Below are positions 12,438 to 26,907 of a stretch of 64,000 nucleotides of DNA, one piece after another. Origin of the DNA: Diogma glabrata (Eukaryota > Arthropoda > Insecta > Diptera > Cylindrotomidae); the NCBI GenBank assembly GCA_963693315.1, contig OY856188.1:214180091-214244090 (forward strand), read 5' to 3'. Numbering within the stretch: position 1 is the first letter of the stretch; every line of letters starts with the position of its first letter. The translations under genes were made by a program, and so were the position numbers. Below the pieces are notes generated by a model. It ran no database searches and was not told the origin of the DNA. It saw nothing but the letters and a program-made list of their open reading frames with translations.

Positions 12438-12793
12438 GGCCATTTCGCGGTAATCGATACCAGAAAGTAGAAAAATAACTTGCAAATATGTATACTTACA
12501 TAAAAAATTAACAGGCTTTATATTTTAATTTATCATTATTTAAAAGAATTTCTTTAATATTTTTGCCGATTATCGTAATATTTTGTTCAAGCCAAGTGAG
12601 CGGATTTCAAAGTCTACCATGGAAAAAATTTACTAAAATAGCAACACGATTTTAACGTCAATCACATTCATAAACCCGCCATTCACATTCGCTACCTATA
12701 CTGCAACTCATTATTATTTGTTGGAAAAAAAATTGAAAGCAATCAGGTAAGTAGTAATCATTTTATTGATGAAATTGTAACGCAGGAATTTCT

Positions 12794-13692
12794 GTAACGC
12801 CCGTCACAAAATGCATAAAAAAGTTCATCCTACATGAGGCTGACTAGCTTTTATTTGGTATTGACCTTACAAAAGTAAGGTTATAGGTTTAAACAATCCT
12901 TGAAAAATATTCGTGTGAATTAAAATAGACCTTGCGTTAAAATATAGGCTGATTTATTTGTGTAACACCCGTCACACCTTTCACCCGTAACAATTTTCTT
13001 TACTAATGTTATAATTTTTTAAGTGCACAATAAGAATATAATACGTTCCTCTATGTGTTCCTCTATGTGTGTCTATGTGTTCCACCTATCCAATATCCCT
13101 GTGTGAAAAAATTGATAGTTTTTCAGACGGATGCCCAGTTCAAAAACAAATTTACTATTTCCTGTGTCTATTACAGTGAGAGACTGGTGGGTGGGCTTTC
13201 TGTGCCATTAGTTATGGTAAGGGCGCTGTCGACGGCTGTGTGCAACTGCGACGGATAGACTTTGGCGGGCAATAAAGTCTCGGTAAACTTTTATCAACAT
13301 ATTCTGGTAATATTATGAATATTTGTCTTCAAATCCAAAGGGCACTCGCTAAATATCATTTTGTCAATGAAAACGAGATTCATGATCTTTAGTAAGTAGA
13401 GTACCGATTAGAGAAGCACCGAAGTAGAGTACACGAGTAAAAGAACCGATGGAATAATGGAATACTTTAAAGATGCTACCTCAACTGCAAAAACAGCAAT
13501 ATTTCAGATACTTGACTGGAATTTCCATTCCATATGGTCTTACAGGGAGTTCCAACTCCCAAAAATGTCTTTTGTTTAGAGACAAAAATAATCATAAAAG
13601 TCCAAAATAATAAAGAAAGTCTCAAAATTTACTTAAGAATTTGTTTAATTTACACTCGTAACACCCGTCACAAATCTTGTAACACCCGTCAC
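12794..13692 (+). repeat. GTAACACCCGTCAC motif copies (left cluster)
   Basis: Four copies at 12794 (one base variant), 12962, 13658 and 13679. Start-to-start spacings are 168, 696 and 21 bp. An additional partial CACCCGTAAC lies at 12982. Confidence 0.85.
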
Positions 13693-13741
13693 AATCTTCT
13701 TTTGTAAAAGAAAAATATAAAAAGTAATATATAGACAAAAT

Positions 13742-13749
13742 ACTTATAG
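13742..13749. repeat. Target-site duplication ACTTATAG, left
   Basis: Eight bases repeated at 20261-20268, flanking the hAT element exactly. Confidence 0.9.
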
Positions 13750-13752
13750 CAG

Positions 13753-13860
13753 GGTTGTAACGTATAATACGGTAACGTATAAAACACGTATTATACGTAC
13801 GTATAAAACGTATAAAACGTACAGTATAAAACACACAATTATTTACGTTTTATACCGTAT
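13753..13860. repeat. hAT subterminal ACGTATAAAACG array, left
   Basis: Repeated ACGTATAA/ACGTATTATACG units, mirrored at 20157-20250. Confidence 0.8.
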
Positions 13861-14676
13861 AAAAGTAAAATCCTTAATAAATAAAAATACATTTATATAA
13901 CATTATCGCGGGCGTATTATTCATCGTACTCGTGATATTTAATATTTATAAAGCCTAGATTTCGGGACTAATAGGATCAGCTGCTTTAGAAAATATAGCG
14001 TCGTCATGATAATTTCTTACCCAGCTATTCCTATGAGTTCAGAAAATTTCCACATTTAACGTAAATGCTTCTTTTCAAAATATAATTATTTATTTTCAAA
14101 ACAAATTTAGTCTGCAATAAGTTGACATTTCCAACCATACCTATCCTATTATTCATCAATGACCAAAATTGAATTTACTATTCTCGCTAAACTTTTTCGT
14201 TTGACGTAAATACATATTTTAACTGTATACTGTCTTGTATTCTCTTGCGTTCCCCTTGTATTAAAAATAAAAATAAATGAAAACCAAAGAAATATTTTAT
14301 ATTTTAACTATTACAACTTTTGTATAAAAAGAAGATTTGATCTGCAAGAGCCTGTTATTTTCAAACTGTGTCTATTAATTGAAAGTGGTGCAACCCGGAT
14401 TCACACAACAAATTTTTTTTAAAAACATCTCTCTAATAATCTCTAATAACACTAGTTTACAAATTTTGAACTTTTTTTGTCTCCCTGAATAAAACCCAAC
14501 TTTTTTATGGATTTGGACCTCCTGAACACGAATATCATATTCATTTTTTTTTGGTTAGCTCTTGTTTTTGAGGTATTCACGAAAAACCAATTTTTTCGGT
14601 GATCAAAAATGTTGTTTTGGATTTTGGGTCTCATATTTTACAAAACAAACAAATAAAATATATGAATAAAACATAT

Positions 14677-17600
14677 AATAATAATAATAATAGTTTATTC
14701 AGTCAAATAAAGACAGTACATATGTAAATTAAACTTAAATTTATCTTAATTTCTAACCTAAATTATAATACTAAATAATACTACTACATGATTGTATTGA
14801 TACCATATAATATTATTTATATTTAAATTATGAGGAATTCGAAGTTTTAAATTTAGCTAGAATTTTATTCTTGAATTGATCTCTACTCATATTAGAGTCA
14901 TAAAAAGCACTAAACTTATTAAAATTTCTGATACATTCGTTAAGTGGGTTATAAAAAGAATAATCATGTCTATGAAGTTCTTCAATAAGAGGCCTTCTGT
15001 GTCTTGTATTATAAGTATGACAATTAGGAACCGTCATTTCACACAATTCAGGACACCTTATATTACCTCTGACTAGGTCGAAACCAAATTAAGCAGAAGC
15101 AAGCTCACGTCTTGATTTTAGTGAGACCATATTCAGCAGTAAGAGTCTTTCTTCATATTTAGGCAGTCTGTATCCAGTAAAACCGAGAGGTTTTAATGCA
15201 AAGAGTAAGAATTGTTTTTGTACCGATTCAATAGAGCTTGCGAATAACTCGGTATAAGGCGACCAAATTATATTAGCATATTCCATTTTTGATTGAACTA
15301 ATGAACAGTACAAAGTTTTTGTCAAGGTGATGTCGTTGAATTCTTTTGCTCTACGTTTAATAAAGCCGAGAATAGCATGCCCACTTGTGCAGATTTGGTC
15401 GATATGCTGTTTGTATGTCAAGGAACTATCTAACATAACACCCAAATCCCTAATAATATTAACCCTTGATAGATTAGATCCATTTACATTATATGTATAT
15501 TTTATTTTATGGCTGCTTCTGGCGAATGTAATTGTCATACATTTTTCAATGTTCAAATGCATTCCATTTAGTAGACACCAGTTGTATAAAGTTGAGAGAT
15601 TGTGTTGCAGTATATAGGCATCGGACATTGACCTAATGACTTTATATATTTTCAAGTCGTCAGAATATAAAGAAAATTCACAATCTCGGAATAATAATGT
15701 GAGATCATTAATGAACAGTAAATATAAGAAAGGACCCAAATGACTGCCTTGAGGTACAGAGGATGTAACCTTGATTGCCCGTGAATGTTTACCTTGAAAT
15801 TTTACGACCTGATGTTTATTTGTCAAATAAGATTCTATCCACTGCAAGAGTTTGCCCCTAATTCCATATTTTTTAAGCTTACAAATTAATAAAGCATGAT
15901 CTACCTTATCAAAGGCCTTAGAAAAGTCTGTGAAATTAGCATCAACTTGGAGACCAGATGCAAATTGACGTCTAATGAAAGAAGTATATTGTACCAAATT
16001 AGAAATTGTTGATTTACCCGAATCAAATCCATGTTGATTAGGGTGGATCAAGTCTCTAAGAACTATGTACAATTTTTCACTTATAATTTTTTCAAAGAGT
16101 TTAGGAATGGTAGATAGAATGGCAATACCTCGGTAGTTAGAAATCTTACGCTTATCTCCATTTTTAAAGATAGGAGTTATAAATGATGATTTCCAGATAT
16201 CAGGAAAGATACCCTGACTTAGAGAAAGATTAAATAAATATTGAAGATGCTTTGCTATACTAGTTACTGTCCTTTTAATGAATTTTGGAGGAATTAAATC
16301 TGGTCCCGGTCCTTTTTTAATGTCCAAAGACTGAATTGAATTAAAAACTTCTTCAATCGTAAGCTCGATTTCTAGTATTCTGTCAGCTGAGGGCAAAATA
16401 TATGACTGGTCAGTTTCTTTAAAGATAATAGGTGGTTGATAAACACTCTCAAAATGATGTGCAAACATATTAGCTATTAAAATCGGTTCTGAAGAAGAAT
16501 TACCCATGTGAGTCATAGAGAGACATCCTTTATTACTACGTCTATCCTTAATAAAGTTCCAGAACTGTTTAGGATCATCGATCAGTTTTAAAGCAGTTTT
16601 TTCCTTATGTAGAACTAGAGCATGTTGTTCCTCAATTTTAAATTGTTCGCTAAGTCTAACGAATGTATCAAAATCAGATAATCTTTTTGATTGTTTGTAT
16701 TTTTTATGCGCCTTATTTCTTTTATTTCTTAGTATTCTAAGTGCTTTATCAAAGTGAGCAGGGCATAAAAGTGTTGATACGATTTTCTTTGGTGTATGCT
16801 TACCGATAGTTTCACATAAAAATTCATTAAACAAAGATGCAGCACTATTTACACAGGTTGAATTTAATATATAAGAATTTAGTTCACGGTCAATTGCTTC
16901 ATAATTTGCTTTGTCAAAGTTATAAGAAATTATAGTGTCAATTATATGTTTCCTTCTTTCCTCAGTAAAAAAATAGGTTAGTTGAAGTATTTGATGGTGA
17001 ACACTGGTTTTTGATGTCAATTTTAGTGAAGCTATAGCCAGATCAAAATTAGATGTGACATTTGTAAAGATAACATCTAGAAGGTTTCCACTATTATTCT
17101 TAAAATTATTAATTTGGCACAAACCTAATGAAAAACTTTTAATTAGAAAATCATAATAAGTGACATCAATATTAACGGCGTCATATATATTTTCCTGTAA
17201 ATCATTGGCAACCCAATGAATATTCGGCATATTGGCATCACCATAAATAAAAATGTCATCATCAATTGTCATGTTTAAGTTAAGGTTTGCTATTAAATTA
17301 GCTAGATTATTATAACTATTTATGTTAGACTTAGGCGGTATATAGAAAGCACTTACAAATAAAAATTTACCATTTAGTTGTAGTTTACATGCAACAATGT
17401 CAAATGAGGTGTCATCACCTACAGATTGTAACTGAACCACTGAACTAGGGATGTAATCCTTTACTGCAATGAATACACCACCCCCAAGTTGATCTGTACC
17501 AGTATTAGAAAGTATTCGATCTTTTCTGTAGATAGACCATCCATCAGGCACAATTTCAGATGTTAAATGTTGACTCTGTAACCATGATTCTGTCACGATG

Positions 17601-17828
17601 ACAACATCATAATCGGAGTTATCTAGATCGTTTCTGAAATTTTCCAACGATGACCTCATACCTGACATGTTGTGATAGTAGATGCTTAGGCCCTTCGGTA
17701 TTGATTCCAACGAGCTGGAAAACCCGAAGCACGATTACTAGCCATGTTGAAACTGTCCACTTTAATGCCCTCCGACCACATATTTGATGTTTTTACTTCA
17801 TAAAATTTATTCGGTGGTATTTATTCGC
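14677..17828 (-). mobile_element. Non-LTR retrotransposon, jockey-like
   Basis: The element is flanked by CATAT (14672-14676 and 17829-17833). Its 3' end on the minus strand finishes in ATTATTATTATT repeats instead of poly(A). There is a ~118-bp leader before ORF2 (17711-17828) and no ORF1, so it is either 5'-truncated or a family lacking ORF1. Comparison with the intact right arm of the CACTA-like element (ATAAAATAAATGCATAG) confirms the empty-site sequence. Confidence 0.88.
14828..17710 (-). pseudogene. LINE ORF2: endonuclease-reverse transcriptase with one in-frame stop
   Basis: An 873-codon frame (17710-15089) is followed, after a single TAA at 15091-15089, by ~87 further codons in the same frame to 14828. 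The N-terminal endonuclease starts LSIYYHNMSGMRSS, with VIVTESWL and YGDANMPNIHW. The usual SDH box reads SVHHQI, so the catalytic aspartate may be lost. RT motifs: DFSKAFDKVDHALL, VPQGSHLGPFLYLLFINDL and the active site YSDDLKIY. The C-terminal piece continues with RGNIRCPELCEMTVPNCHTY. The open frame begins at a TTG with a stop 21 bases upstream, so the true start is uncertain. It otherwise looks young. Confidence 0.9.
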
Positions 17829-18140
17829 CATATGCATAGTAAATATGCCAACAAACATTTTGAGTTATATTTTGTAAAAATCCATTAAGGATTTTGGAAG
17901 TTACAGTCGAAAAAAGTTGAAAAAATACGAAAAATTCACGTTTTTTTCAAATTTTTCCATTTTCAACACCATAAATTTTGAACAAATAAAGACACTAATT
18001 TTTTTTAATTTCCTGGAGCCTACAGTAGCTTCAATTTTCTTTCTTTTAAACTTAAAAACAAGAATATTGGTGCAGTTTGCACCAAGTTATTCCAGTTTTC
18101 CCAAAGAAAGTCAAAACTCAAAATTTGGAATAAAAATTTA

Positions 18141-19054
18141 ACTTTAAGAATAATTTAAATTCTGCAACATAATTAATTTATATATAAGTTGTTTTCGTAG
18201 TAAATCTAGCTTCTCTCACCTCGGAATTATTTTAGTAGTTGGAAAATATCAGTTAGTAATGAAGATAGGCAGTTCTCATAAATGGGGTGATATAGCAGCA
18301 TATATTATGTAGCTTCCACAAATAAAACAAAATGAACTTGGGCTATTTTTACACTTGAAACTTCTTGACGACGCCATTTAAATAAACTTGATTTTACACT
18401 TTACTAACAATTTATTTTGCTTTAAAAGGCAGCTACCACTATTGATTTATTGATTTTTAAAAACAATACACTATTTAAAATTTATATTTCTAATATGCTT
18501 TCTTTTTTAATTGTTATTTTCACTTGAATGTTTGGAATTAAATTTATCTTAGAGAGATTATATTTGCAACTAATCATACGACAATTATCTACTTAAAAAG
18601 AAACCTTTTTAAACTGATTAATCAAAAGTTGGAAAAACCGAAAAACTATTAAAAAGGAGAAGTAATTGCTTTCTTAAATTAAACTTAAAATGATCATAAA
18701 CGTAAGAGTAACAGAAGATGGGCGGTGATAGAAAAAAACTTACATTATCAAAAAAAAAAAAGAGAAAAAAGAAAAGAAACAAACCTTACACGTATTAATA
18801 GACATAAATAGGGGCTTAACTTTATGGTGCTTGAACTAACTTAAATAGTTCTGATGTTATGATGTTTTGCCTCTCCTCACAATTCATTATCTTTTGTTTA
18901 TATATTTCTATACACGTCTCATATCGATCCAATTCCCAATTTCGAAAACAAAATGGAAATTATACTTTACTATTTTAAAATAATTCTTTACTGATGTTTG
19001 AGAACGACTGAACTTATAAAATTATTATTTATGGCACAATAAATTAATTAAAAA
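18141..19054. other. Centre of the CACTA-like element, no gene seen
   Basis: AT-rich, with no frame longer than chance and no recognised motif. Confidence 0.6.
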
Positions 19055-20386
19055 ATTTTTTTATCCAAATTTTGAGTTTTGACTTTCTTTGGGAAAACTT
19101 GAATAACTTGGTGCAAACTGCACCAATATTCGTGTATTTTAGTTTAAAAGAAAGAAAATTAAAGCTACTATAGGCTCCAAGAAATTAAAAAAAATTAGTG
19201 TCTTTGTTTGTTCAAAATTTACGGCGTTGAAAATAGAAAAATTTGAAAAAAACGTGAATTTTTCGTATTTTTTCAACTTTTTTCGACTGTAACTTCCAGA
19301 ATCCTTTACGGATTTTTACAAAATATAGCTCAAAATGTTTGTTGGTATATTTACTATGCATTTATTTTATGAATATTCTTATTTTGTTGGTTTTGTAAAA
19401 TACGAGACCCGAAAACCGAAACAACATTTTTGATCACCAAAAAAATTGGTTTTTCGTGAATATCTCAAAAACAAGAGCTAACCCAAAAAAAAGGATTTGA
19501 TATTCGTGTTCAGGAGGTCCAAATCTATAAGAAAAGTTGGGTTTTATTTCAGGAGATTTTTCTTGTAAACTAGTGTAATTTTCCTAACTGCTATGAAAAA
19601 ACGACATTTATTCTGCAACAACATAATATTTCCCAGCTGTTTTTATTAGATGGGAGGAGCTAAAGTTGAATTGAACCATATTTTATATATTCAATAACAT
19701 TTCATGATGCCAAATAATTAAGTTCATGAGCCAAATGTTTCTAATCCAAAATGTTTCCCATTAAGTAAATGTTGGAATCAAAATGAAAGAAAATCATATA
19801 GTATACCTACGTCTTGAAAAATTCAAAAATAATTTAATTGCTTAAGTTGATGTGCTCAAAAAAATCTCTAATATATAATTCAAAATTTTCAATATTCAAA
19901 TCTAGTGAATTAAAGATTATTAACCAGTTTAATGTACAGTAACATAGTCTTTCGTATAAAGTATAAAAATTTACATTCAAATAACATCTAGAATTTAAAT
20001 AGTTTTTGTTATAAATTATAAAATATATAAATAATTTATAACTACGTAATTATATTTTTACTAAAATATATATATTTTTACTAAAAATATAATCAATATC
20101 TGAAGTAAGAAGCATTTTTAATTTTTTATGAATGAATTTCAAAAACAAAATCATATTATACGTTTTATACGTTATATACGTTTTATACGTTACGTATTAT
20201 ACGTTACGTATTATACGTGTAACGTATAAAACGTTTTATACGTGTATATTAACCACCCTGACTTATAGTATAGGAACAGACGATTCTGTAACTCACAACC
20301 TAGCTATTAATTTTGCGACAAAAATTTCTAGTTTAGCTAAACTCTAATGATTGGTCAACAAGATATCATATTTTGTAAGAGTACTC

Positions 20387-20569
20387 GTAACACCCGTCAC
20401 AGGGCTTAAATCTATTATTACATGTAAACGCTTGAATGATTCTAAATGTGTTTTTGTTTTACTATAAGAAATCATTGAAATGAATTGAATTGTTTTCAAA
20501 ACACAGAGATTTTTGTTCTAATTTGGAAATTATATCAATTTAAATGCGTACAAATGTAACACCCGTCAC
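20387..20569 (+). repeat. GTAACACCCGTCAC motif copies (right cluster)
   Basis: Copies at 20387-20400 and 20556-20569, 169 bp apart. The second lies 13 bp inside the right terminal inverted repeat of the enclosing element. Confidence 0.85.
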
Positions 20570-20581
20570 TGCGGAATGGCC

Positions 20582-21854
<1,273 letters not shown>

Positions 21855-22622
21855 ATAGAGCGTTACCTCCTTAGAGGTTAGCCGGTTTTTTGATATTTGG
21901 ACCCATAATACATTTGATTTCTTACCAAAAAGTAATGATTTATCCCGATTTGAGATGAACTTAGCGTCCTGAATGTTTTCTACATTTTGTTTAAAGATTA
22001 ATTTAATACCTTCTTTTGGTATGGTTAAAAATTCCTAAAAGGAATTAGTTTTTGATAATGATTAGGTTGACCGTGGGCTGAGCTGGATTTATCAACCGAA
22101 GAACAAGGTTTAGATAGTAAGTCTTTGGCTCTATTGCGGGTGATTACCGCAATCATGTTGAATAGATTTTTATGTCCCTCGACCTTCGATAATGTGCTTA
22201 AGGTTTTCAGATCTTCGAACTGCAATGAAGTGTTTTCCGGTATTATAATACGACTGAGGGCATCCGCGTTAGTATGTAATTTCCCTGCCTTATGTATAAC
22301 TGTGAAATCATATTCTGCTAGCTTTACTCTCATTCGAGTGAGTCTAGAAGAAGGGTTGGTCATACCAAACAAGTAAACTAACGGCCTATGATTCTTAACT
22401 ATTACAAATTTGTGACCGAACAAATAACGTCGAAAATGCTGTATACACCATTCGATTGCACGCAGTTCCTTTTCAATTGTGCTGTAATTTAGTTCAGTCT
22501 TATTTAGGGCGCGACTGGCATAAGCTATAGGTCTATCCGAACCTATTATTCCTTGACTCAAAACACCACCTATAGCTAAACCTAAGCCATCTGTAGTCAA
22601 TATAAAACCTTTTTCAAAATCA
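21855..22622 (-). pseudogene. Errantivirus-like pol fragment: RNase H and linker
   Basis: The minus strand encodes EKGFILTTDGLGLAIGGVLS, INKTEL-like AYASRALNKTELNYSTIEKE, HNRPLVYLFGM-type KNHRPLVYLFGM and KLHTNADALSR, all RNase H landmarks of the 17.6/297/gypsy group. The linker ends TIPKEGIKLIF near 21860. No integrase follows. The fragment is the downstream part of a polymerase whose upstream parts are at 26908-27292 and 28767-29648. Confidence 0.85.
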
Positions 22623-23551
22623 TGTTACGAAATTTGAACTTTTACGAAAATTATATTATATTACATTATACCGGATAGCTCAAAGAAAATATTCGAAAAC
22701 TGAAATATTACGCCGGAACTCTGAATTTATACACAAACTAATTACACTTGAAAATCTCTTATTTTTAATGAATCACATAAACATTGTAAAGAACTTATTA
22801 ATTGACCATCAAACAAAAATAATTTAGCAAAAGAACAATATCGAAAATTATACAAATTAAAATATAAAAACGCTTACATTATTTATCTTCTTCAATGTTG
22901 TCTACTTCCAAAACCAGTATATGAAACCAAAATGCTGATTGTAGACGCCAATAATTATTTGTATTTCCTATATCATAAACCCTTTTTATTGCTTCTTGAT
23001 TATAAATTTATGGAAAAAATGTTGGATAAAAAGGAAAATGATGATCGCTGAATCCATATATTTCCATGATATGCTCATTAGTATTAATTTGATTATGTAC
23101 TTTGTTTTGATTATAGTTATAATCCAATTTTGCATCCGACACAGTATTAGTGGTAGAAATTATTGAATTTTCTTCAATAATAAAACTTTCCAATAAAAAT
23201 TTACATTATAATATTTATTTTAAATTATTATTTTAATTATTTTAATTTTTCATGCATGAATAACTTTGAATTTTAAAATTATACTAATTGACGATCTAAA
23301 CAATTGATCGTATTTATATTATCTTCGCCTACATGTATAGCTGCATCTTCCGTGCACAACCAGATTGTCTGTTTCATTTTTTCATCATTTATCAAAACTT
23401 GTATTTTTTAATTTACTTGAATTTGTTTTTAAAAAACAGTGGTATAGATAAACGTCTATGTTAAGTGCAATTGGAGAAAATTAAAAAAATTATTATTGAA
23501 TTGGAAAACTATTATTTTCAGAGTAAAAATTGAAAATAGTCCGTCGTTACA
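22623..23551 (+). mobile_element. Solo LTR, 929 bp
   Basis: Starts TGTTACG and ends CGTTACA, flanked by a 4-bp duplication ATCA (22619-22622 and 23552-23555). It interrupts the pol frame between the codons for YPD and FEKGF. Its family is not otherwise present in the window. The orientation is inferred from the CGTTACA end shared with the other LTRs here. Confidence 0.85.
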
Positions 23552-23689
23552 ATCAGGGTATGCTAACACCTCAGAACAGTGGCGTCATTTCACCAAAATC
23601 TTGGGGGGGGGCGAGAATTTAAATGACATAAAAAGATTTTTTTCGTAAAACATAACATGTACATTTTTATACACACATATATTTAAAAG

Positions 23690-24260
23690 CATTTAAATGC
23701 ATGGTCTTAGAAATGAAACTAAAATGCTTTTGAGCTACCTTGGTTACTATGCTAGATCTTTGACTTCTATTGTTGTTTCATCGAAGCGAATGCCGCAAAG
23801 TTCTGCAAAATCCCTTCATTTGTTAAAAATAATTTTAAATTTAGTATCGTCTCTGCATTGTTTAAGCATCAAGAAAGTAGTTTGGCATTACCGCCAGCCA
23901 GCGAGTTTCACTGTATCCAATAAGTTGGTTATGTTCGACATTATTTTTGCCGCAGAACTCCTTCAACGTCTCCAGTAAAGACAGTAAAATATCCAAATTT
24001 TTTTAACCCTGCCATTTAAATCAGCAGCACTTCTTATTGCATTATTTAGAATATGGGCTGCGAATCCAATACCCAATACATTCTGGTTCAAATTCGAGCT
24101 TAGCTTGCTTTTAAATTTTCACTTCTTGACGTGACACCACTAAAATTGGTATTCGAGTTATCAGCGCAATTAGCAACTAACTTTTTGTCAATGTTAAATA
24201 ACAATAAGAAAACAAAACTTGTTCAAGCTACTGGAGCTGACGGCTTATAGCAACGCTTTT
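23690..24260 (-). pseudogene. hAT transposase remnant
   Basis: Minus-strand pieces in shifting frames read LVANCADNSNTNFSGVTSR, then GIGFAAHILNNAIRSAADL, then KEFCGKNNVEHNQLIGYSET ending in RWLA. These are the conserved blocks before the insertion domain of hAT transposases (DNA cleavage and joining): the N-rich aspartate block, the C/AHxLxNA block and the TRWL block. Stops and frameshifts inactivate it. Confidence 0.75.
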
Positions 24261-25626
24261 TTATGTTTATCTGTATTTATATGTCTTTTAATTCATAATG
24301 TCCACTGTTAGTTTGCAAATTCACTCCGACTGGTAATACAATAAACTTTTGCGTCGTTATATTTTGATTTTTTTATAAAAGGATAGTCCAATTCAATATC
24401 GTATGAGAATTTACGTAAACGTTTTCTATCCGTCTTGATATGCAGGAGAACTTTTTAGATATAATTTTAAAAATTAGTAAAACTTTACCTTTTATAGTAG
24501 CTTAAAACTTTTGTTACACAAGTAAAGACTGCAAAACAATTGAAACAATTTATTTCAATTTTACTAAATAATTAATATCTTTTCTGTATTCTGTAAGTAT
24601 AAGAGGTATACAGTATACCTCTCGTTCTATTTTTTGCAAATATATACCATTTATCAAGTTTTTATGCTCTCTACTTTGTTTGTTCTTTATTGAGAAAAAA
24701 AAATTATAAATTAGAAAATAATAATTTTACTTTTGAGCTACCTAGTTAAAGTGTGTTTTAAACAGAGTTTGAAACGCTACTTATATCACTCCTTTACTTT
24801 GTTCTTTCAGAGTGCGTAGCTTAAAAAAAATATAACACTCCCACATACAGGAGTGAAAATAATAAAATATCATTCTTGCTACTAAATTGAAATAAATATT
24901 TTCTTTCAAATACTCAAAACTTTTATTTTTGCTTCAAATTTGATGCTTTCCAACGTAAAATGCTTTGAATGATTCGTTCAATTATTCATGTATTGCTAGA
25001 AAAATGAATATAAAGGATGACGTAGAGGGACTATTCATAAATCGAATAAAAGAACAGGAAAATGTAATCTGCTCCAAAGGAGTAAAATCATTTTTTTTAC
25101 ATTTTAATTTTTGAATATTATTTCAAAGGATTAAAATGAGTGCTCGAATAAAGTAAAACTCTGGTTTGAAAATTTAAATGCTTATGAATTTATACGGAAA
25201 ACTGCGACTTTTTAAGTAAAATATTTTGTATTTTATTTTTCATAATATACTTTCGATCTCTCGTATATACACCGGGGAGATGTTTCTATAAACAAAGAAA
25301 CCTTTTCGTTGAGATAGATCTGTTAGACATCAAAAGATATTCGCAAAACAAAATGTAAATTATTGAAGTGAAAAAAACTAAGTTTAGTATTTCTAAGAAA
25401 ATTATAGTTAAAACACTATTAGTAAAAAAATATTGCACTAGTTTGTTCTCTCAATATAGATAAATCAACATATACATAACATTATACAAATTGCAAGAAA
25501 AAACAGTGAAGCCATTGCTTTGACTAAGATATTGCGCAAAGTGTACGTAGGTAGATATAAGGCTTATTTGATTATTTCGATAATGCGGGCAAATGTGGTG
25601 GAAATATTTGTTTCGTGGTACACTCC

Positions 25627-25690
25627 GTGGGACAAATTTCTCCGTGGGACAACGCAATCAAATGTGGGACATTTCCACGCAGCGTGGGAC
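25627..25690 (+). repeat. GTGGGAC direct repeats at ~20-bp spacing
   Basis: Four GTGGGAC copies at 25627, 25644, 25664 and 25684 within the hAT element. Function unknown. Confidence 0.6.
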
Positions 25691-26907
25691 GTCTGGTCAG
25701 TTTACTACCCATAAACGTGCGTACATTTTTCATTTGATTCAAAATTGTACAATTATTGCGAGCTTCTTTTAAATCTATAAGAAAAACCTACCACAAAAAA
25801 ATAATAGTTTCTCCCTCCCTGTGACTGTATAAAAAAATGAACATAGATTGACGTTTAGGATACGTTTTGGATTTTATTATAACCAACCAAATATATAATT
25901 TTTGCTATTTTATGAATTAAAACTTATATTCCATAAAGCGAAAAGAATTTGTCAGCAAGTTTTCATAACAATCTTTTGAAAATATTTACATAACTTAAAT
26001 ATTTGTTCGTGTGTTTAGAAAATATTGCTTGTCCATTATAAAACATTCACTATTATAGAATCACTGGAAATAACACAAAAAATTTAAATTGCTCTCGTAA
26101 TTATTTTCATTCATTTTATAAAAATTAGCACAACTATCAAGAAAACCGATATGTTATAGGATTTTACAATTAGAAATGTTTTTAATTTATTGTTTTTAAA
26201 AAAGTCTTGTAAAGTTTGTACAATATGATATAGATAAAAAAACAGGGCCAAACAGTCAGGGTTCTCCAAATAAGTGGGATATAATTAGGTTGTGTTCTCC
26301 TGCATGTACTTACTTTTAAGTTTATATAAATTACCAATGACCAATAACAATTGAAATTTGAATGTTAAATACTGCACTATGAACTCTCGAGGAACCCTAT
26401 ACTAATGAAATATTTTGTTTCCTCTGGCTTAGACACGAATATCTTATAAACAAAACACTATCGTACGATAGAATTCACCCACACCCACGGCGTTTTTGGA
26501 AGAACGATCGTGTTCTGTTTATAAAACTGATTTCATCAGAACATTAGATGCAATACGACCGCCTTTCGTATCGGCGGCGCTCTAGTCTATACAAAGAACG
26601 ATAACGGTTTGAATATTGTGGTGAACCGTACTTTAGTCGGGCCAAAATAATATGTAACGTAATAATTATATTATCAAATATATTTCAATTAATAGTATGC
26701 GATAAAATTGGTATATTAGCTAAGTAAATCTTCTAAAAGTTAGACGAATTTACAAAATAACAGTGCATTGAAATTTTTAAAGTGTATAATTTTTATATAG
26801 TGTAAACGATTGGATGGTTTTATTGAATCAATGTATTGATAGTATCAGATCCTTGGGGGGGGCCAATGCCCCCCCAGCCCTACCCAATTGACGCCTCTGC
26901 CTCAGAA

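Larger units (their letters stand above)
14450..19575. mobile_element. CACTA-like element with ~530-bp inverted repeats
   Basis: Ends CACTAGTTTAC on both sides, inside a 3-bp duplication TAA (14447-14449 and 19576-19578). The inverted arms are 14450-14676 continued at 17829-18140, against 19055-19575. Shared phrases include AACAACATTTTTGATCACC, TGTTCAGGAGGTCCAAATC and TGGTGCAAACTGCACCAA. The left arm was split by the LINE at 14677-17828. The central ~0.9 kb has no transposase. TIR start and TSD size fit CACTA/EnSpm, but without a protein this is an inference. Confidence 0.75.
13750..20260. mobile_element. hAT element, non-autonomous
   Basis: Left end CAGGGTTGTAACGTATAA and right end (reverse complement) CAGGGTGGTTAATATACAC sit inside an 8-bp duplication ACTTATAG, the hAT signature. 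Both subterminal regions (13753-13860 and 20157-20250) are arrays of ACGTATAAAACG-like units in opposite orientation, as expected for hAT transposase-binding repeats. No transposase frame is present. Without the nested CACTA-like and LINE insertions it is ~1.4 kb. Confidence 0.88.
23577..26899 (-). mobile_element. hAT element with decayed transposase
   Basis: Left end CAGTGGCGTCATTTC and right end (reverse complement) CAGAGGCGTCAATTG, inside an 8-bp duplication CCTCAGAA (23569-23576 and 26900-26907). G-rich runs follow both ends. It sits 25 bp from the solo LTR inside the same pol frame. A transposase remnant lies near the left end on the minus strand. The interior from 24260 to 26860 has no intact gene. 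Part of it, roughly 25690-26230, reappears inverted at 61500-62080. Confidence 0.88.

Noticed and set aside
13055..13258. 67-codon frame MFLYVCLCVPPIQ...
   Set aside because: Low-complexity start (repeated CTATGTGT), no splice context and no recognised domain; lies within a non-autonomous element.
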